From positions 14,732 through 78,731 of the forward strand of contig DHKP01000031.1 in assembly GCA_002404865.1 (NCBI GenBank): a stretch of DNA of 64,000 nucleotides, given 5' to 3'. How positions within the stretch are numbered: the stretch's first letter is position 1; the number at the start of each line of letters is the position of its first letter. The notes under the pieces were generated by a model. It ran no database searches. It had not been told where the DNA came from and saw only the letters and a list, made by a program, of their open reading frames with translations. This document shows, one piece after another, positions 62,207-64,000 of the stretch. Made by a program: the position numbers and the translations under genes. Source of the stretch: Caryophanales bacterium UBA4691. GTDB lineage: Bacteria; Bacillota_I; Bacilli_A; RFN20; CAG-826.

Positions 62207-62680
62207 GCGTCTTCATTCCTTATATTTCACAAAACTTCCTTTTTGCGTTCGCATTACGTAGTGATTAGAGAATAAACTACTACTAATAAAGCGGAGGGGA
62301 AGATTAGTCGCCTTTATTGTTACCGAGTTCCGTTAGAACTATTGAGGCTACTTAATTGAGTCGGCTTTTTTGAAAACAGATGCTAGGTATTTGTCACTCA
62401 TTTTTTACCATGATGTTCTCCTAAGGGGATGGAATTACAAAAAATTCGGGGAATTCATCCATGAATTTTCCTCAAAATATTCCTCGATTTCCCCGAATAT
62501 CCCTTCATTAATAAGGTTAAACTTTTAATAACGCATATCTTCTTTTGATATCTATGCTTTTTTGACTAATAGAATTAAAAACAGTGCTGATTTGTAAGGA
62601 TATCATCATAATTTTAATTGCACATATTTCGCCAAGAATATGCAATTAAACTTGGATTCAACCACCACATGCTTTAAAAT
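62207..62680. promoter_or_regulatory. Divergent intergenic region with nested dyads
   Basis: It contains ATTCGGGGAA (62444) and its complement TTCCCCGAAT (62489-62498) 35 bases apart, with AATTCAT-2-ATGAATT (62452-62467) inside. Nearer the Fic gene AATTGCACATATT and AATATGCAATT (about 62617-62649) form another inverted repeat. No gene is seen. Confidence 0.45.
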
Positions 62681-62686
62681 GTGGCT

Positions 62687-63727
62687 ATGAAATTTATTAA
62701 TCTCAAAGAACAAATATCCCAATTAAATACGCCTTCTATTGTATCAATGTTACAAGCTGTAGAGTTCAATCGAGGCAAGGTATTCGGATTGCCTAAAAGA
62801 CTGAAAGTCAATCGACTGCACGATTTAAATAAAAGAAGGAGCGTAACCAGCAGTAACGAAATCGAAGGCATTAAAATACAACAGGCGAGAGAAGAAGATA
62901 TTTTATTAAATCGTTTGGACCCTGAGACAAAAGAAGAATTTTTGCTATTCGGATACAACAAAGCTCTAGAGAACGTCTTTAAAGTTTACAAATATCAGCC
63001 ATTATCAGAATCCTATATTAAAGATCTGCACTATTTTTTATACGAATCATTGACACCTGGGTTCGGTGGAAAGTATAAAGCGGAACAAAACTATATCCGG
63101 GAATATAGCAAAAACGGAGCGTTACTAAGAACGGTATTTATTCCCTCAAAACCAGAAGATGTCGACAATTTAATGGGGAATTTGGTGTTCCAATTCAATG
63201 AATGTATGAAAGATCCTAACTGTAACGTTCTCCTTGCTATTTTTGTATTCGTACTAGACTTTTTATGTATTCATCCTTTTTACGATGGCAATGGTCGCGT
63301 CTCTAGACTATTAACGACTTTTCTTCTAATGAAATACGGCTATGACATCGACCAATATTATTCCCTTTCCTATGTAATTTTGAATCATGTCGATGCCTAT
63401 TATTCTTCTTTGGAAAAATCCTCAATCGGTTGGAACGAAGGGAATAACAATTACGAATATTTCGTCCATTTTATGCTTGAGTGCCTGAAAGAAGCATACA
63501 AGAAAATGACGTACATTATCGAGACTAATTCCATGCCAGGGCTTTCCTACGATAAAGTGCTTCGGGTCATTAATGATTCAAAAGAACCAATAACAAAATC
63601 GGAAATTGAGGAAGTTCTTGTTAGCCTATCAAGAACAACGATAGAAAAGTCGTTGCGAGAACTTTCAAGCAACCACAAAATCCAAATGATCCAAGGGGGC
63701 AAATACGCAAAATACTATAAAATTTGA
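62687..63727 (+). CDS. Fic-domain AMP transferase, N-terminally autoinhibited class
   Basis: The protein is 346 residues from the ATG at 62687; a GTG two codons earlier is possible and no clear ribosome site marks either. Numbered from the GTG, the inhibitory helix motif SNEIEG (58-63; S-x3-E-G) lies N-terminal to the Fic core, and the catalytic motif HPFYDGNGRVSR (198-209) is complete. A winged-helix-like C-terminus (EPITKSEIEEVLVSLSRTTI) follows. Fic enzymes move AMP from ATP to a target hydroxyl, and the N-terminal helix restrains them. It is a stand-alone gene with dyads upstream. The target is unknown. Confidence 0.88.
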   Translation: MKFINLKEQISQLNTPSIVSMLQAVEFNRGKVFGLPKRLKVNRLHDLNKRRSVTSSNEIEGIKIQQAREEDILLNRLDPETKEEFLLFGYNKALENVFKVYKYQPLSESYIKDLHYFLYESLTPGFGGKYKAEQNYIREYSKNGALLRTVFIPSKPEDVDNLMGNLVFQFNECMKDPNCNVLLAIFVFVLDFLCIHPFYDGNGRVSRLLTTFLLMKYGYDIDQYYSLSYVILNHVDAYYSSLEKSSIGWNEGNNNYEYFVHFMLECLKEAYKKMTYIIETNSMPGLSYDKVLRVINDSKEPITKSEIEEVLVSLSRTTIEKSLRELSSNHKIQMIQGGKYAKYYKI

Positions 63728-64000
63728 CTGTGTATTTGCCGATAAATACGAGTTTCTCATTCGTTAAACCAAGCAAAAATCCTTCATTACCCCTTTATCA
63801 AAAAAAGTAATATTTGGACTTGGAAATATGGATGATTTATTGGACTAATTTCTAGTAATCCAACATGAAATCCTTGCGGGCTTTTGTATTTGATTCTCCG
63901 CTTAATTGTTTTGGTGTCCCCCTGATGGCTTTTATGTTATCAATTACGGAATTATTCAGCGATTAACAAATAACATCCTGTCACTATGACGTAATTTGTT
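63728..64000. other. End of window, nothing recognised
   Basis: AT-rich, without a convincing open frame or RNA on either strand. Confidence 0.3.

Overview
The window is AT-rich, low-GC bacterial DNA that uses the standard code, with UGA as a stop. Strong AGGAGG-type ribosome sites, lipoprotein signal peptides, a LytTR/GHKL two-component pair, CcpA-like cre boxes, a one-piece tmRNA, a nicotinate-dependent NAD salvage operon and an IS1634-family element (a family first described in mycoplasmas) point to a host-associated, probably gut-dwelling Bacillota of the Bacilli/Erysipelotrichia/Mollicutes-like lineages. The species is not identifiable from what I can see.

Layout. 1-4.6 kb: a frameshifted unknown gene and a DUF4143-type ATPase gene split by an IS1634-family insertion flanked by 124-bp direct repeats. 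4.8-6.9 kb: an ATPase plus split TOPRIM-like gene pair, then a remnant of another ATPase. 7-11.2 kb: an ABC-transporter operon with two paralogous small lipoproteins. 11.2-22 kb: a defence-type island with a RloA/RloB (AbiL-like) pair, HigB toxin with HTH-ImmA antitoxin, a convergent sce7725/sce7726-like pair, IS3 and IS1634 debris, a MITE-like inverted repeat, a DUF234-type ATPase and a ToxN/AbiQ toxin with an early nonsense codon. 22.7-33.5 kb: mostly core genes (tmRNA, pncB-nadD-nadE, trpS) with a truncated nuclease fragment and a lipoprotein/membrane operon behind a poly-G promoter. 34-39.5 kb: two-component pair and two more DUF4143 ATPases. 39.7-46 kb: a glycan operon (domain-inverted GH3 enzyme and a large propeller/Ig-like surface protein) behind cre-like boxes. 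46-48 kb: HTH-MntA/HepT toxin-antitoxin remnant and a zinc-ribbon ORF. 48-54.5 kb: three large lipoproteins. 54.7-64 kb: a decayed DUF234-type ATPase, a MacB-like fused ABC exporter, an esterase, another broken DUF4143 ATPase and a Fic protein.

How it fits together. Core metabolism is interleaved with many single-gene ATPase/nuclease and toxin-antitoxin cassettes, roughly half of them broken by one-base losses, nonsense codons or insertions. The most interesting signal is regulatory. Many of these cassettes carry their own sequence-distinct dyad or direct-repeat set placed on the promoter. Five direct-repeat sets in the window share a 32-34 bp period, and two of those sets have no gene attached. 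I read this as a population of self-regulated selfish/defence modules in continuous turnover. The poly-G spacer in the lipoprotein promoter at 32.0 kb is a second strong candidate for a regulatory switch.
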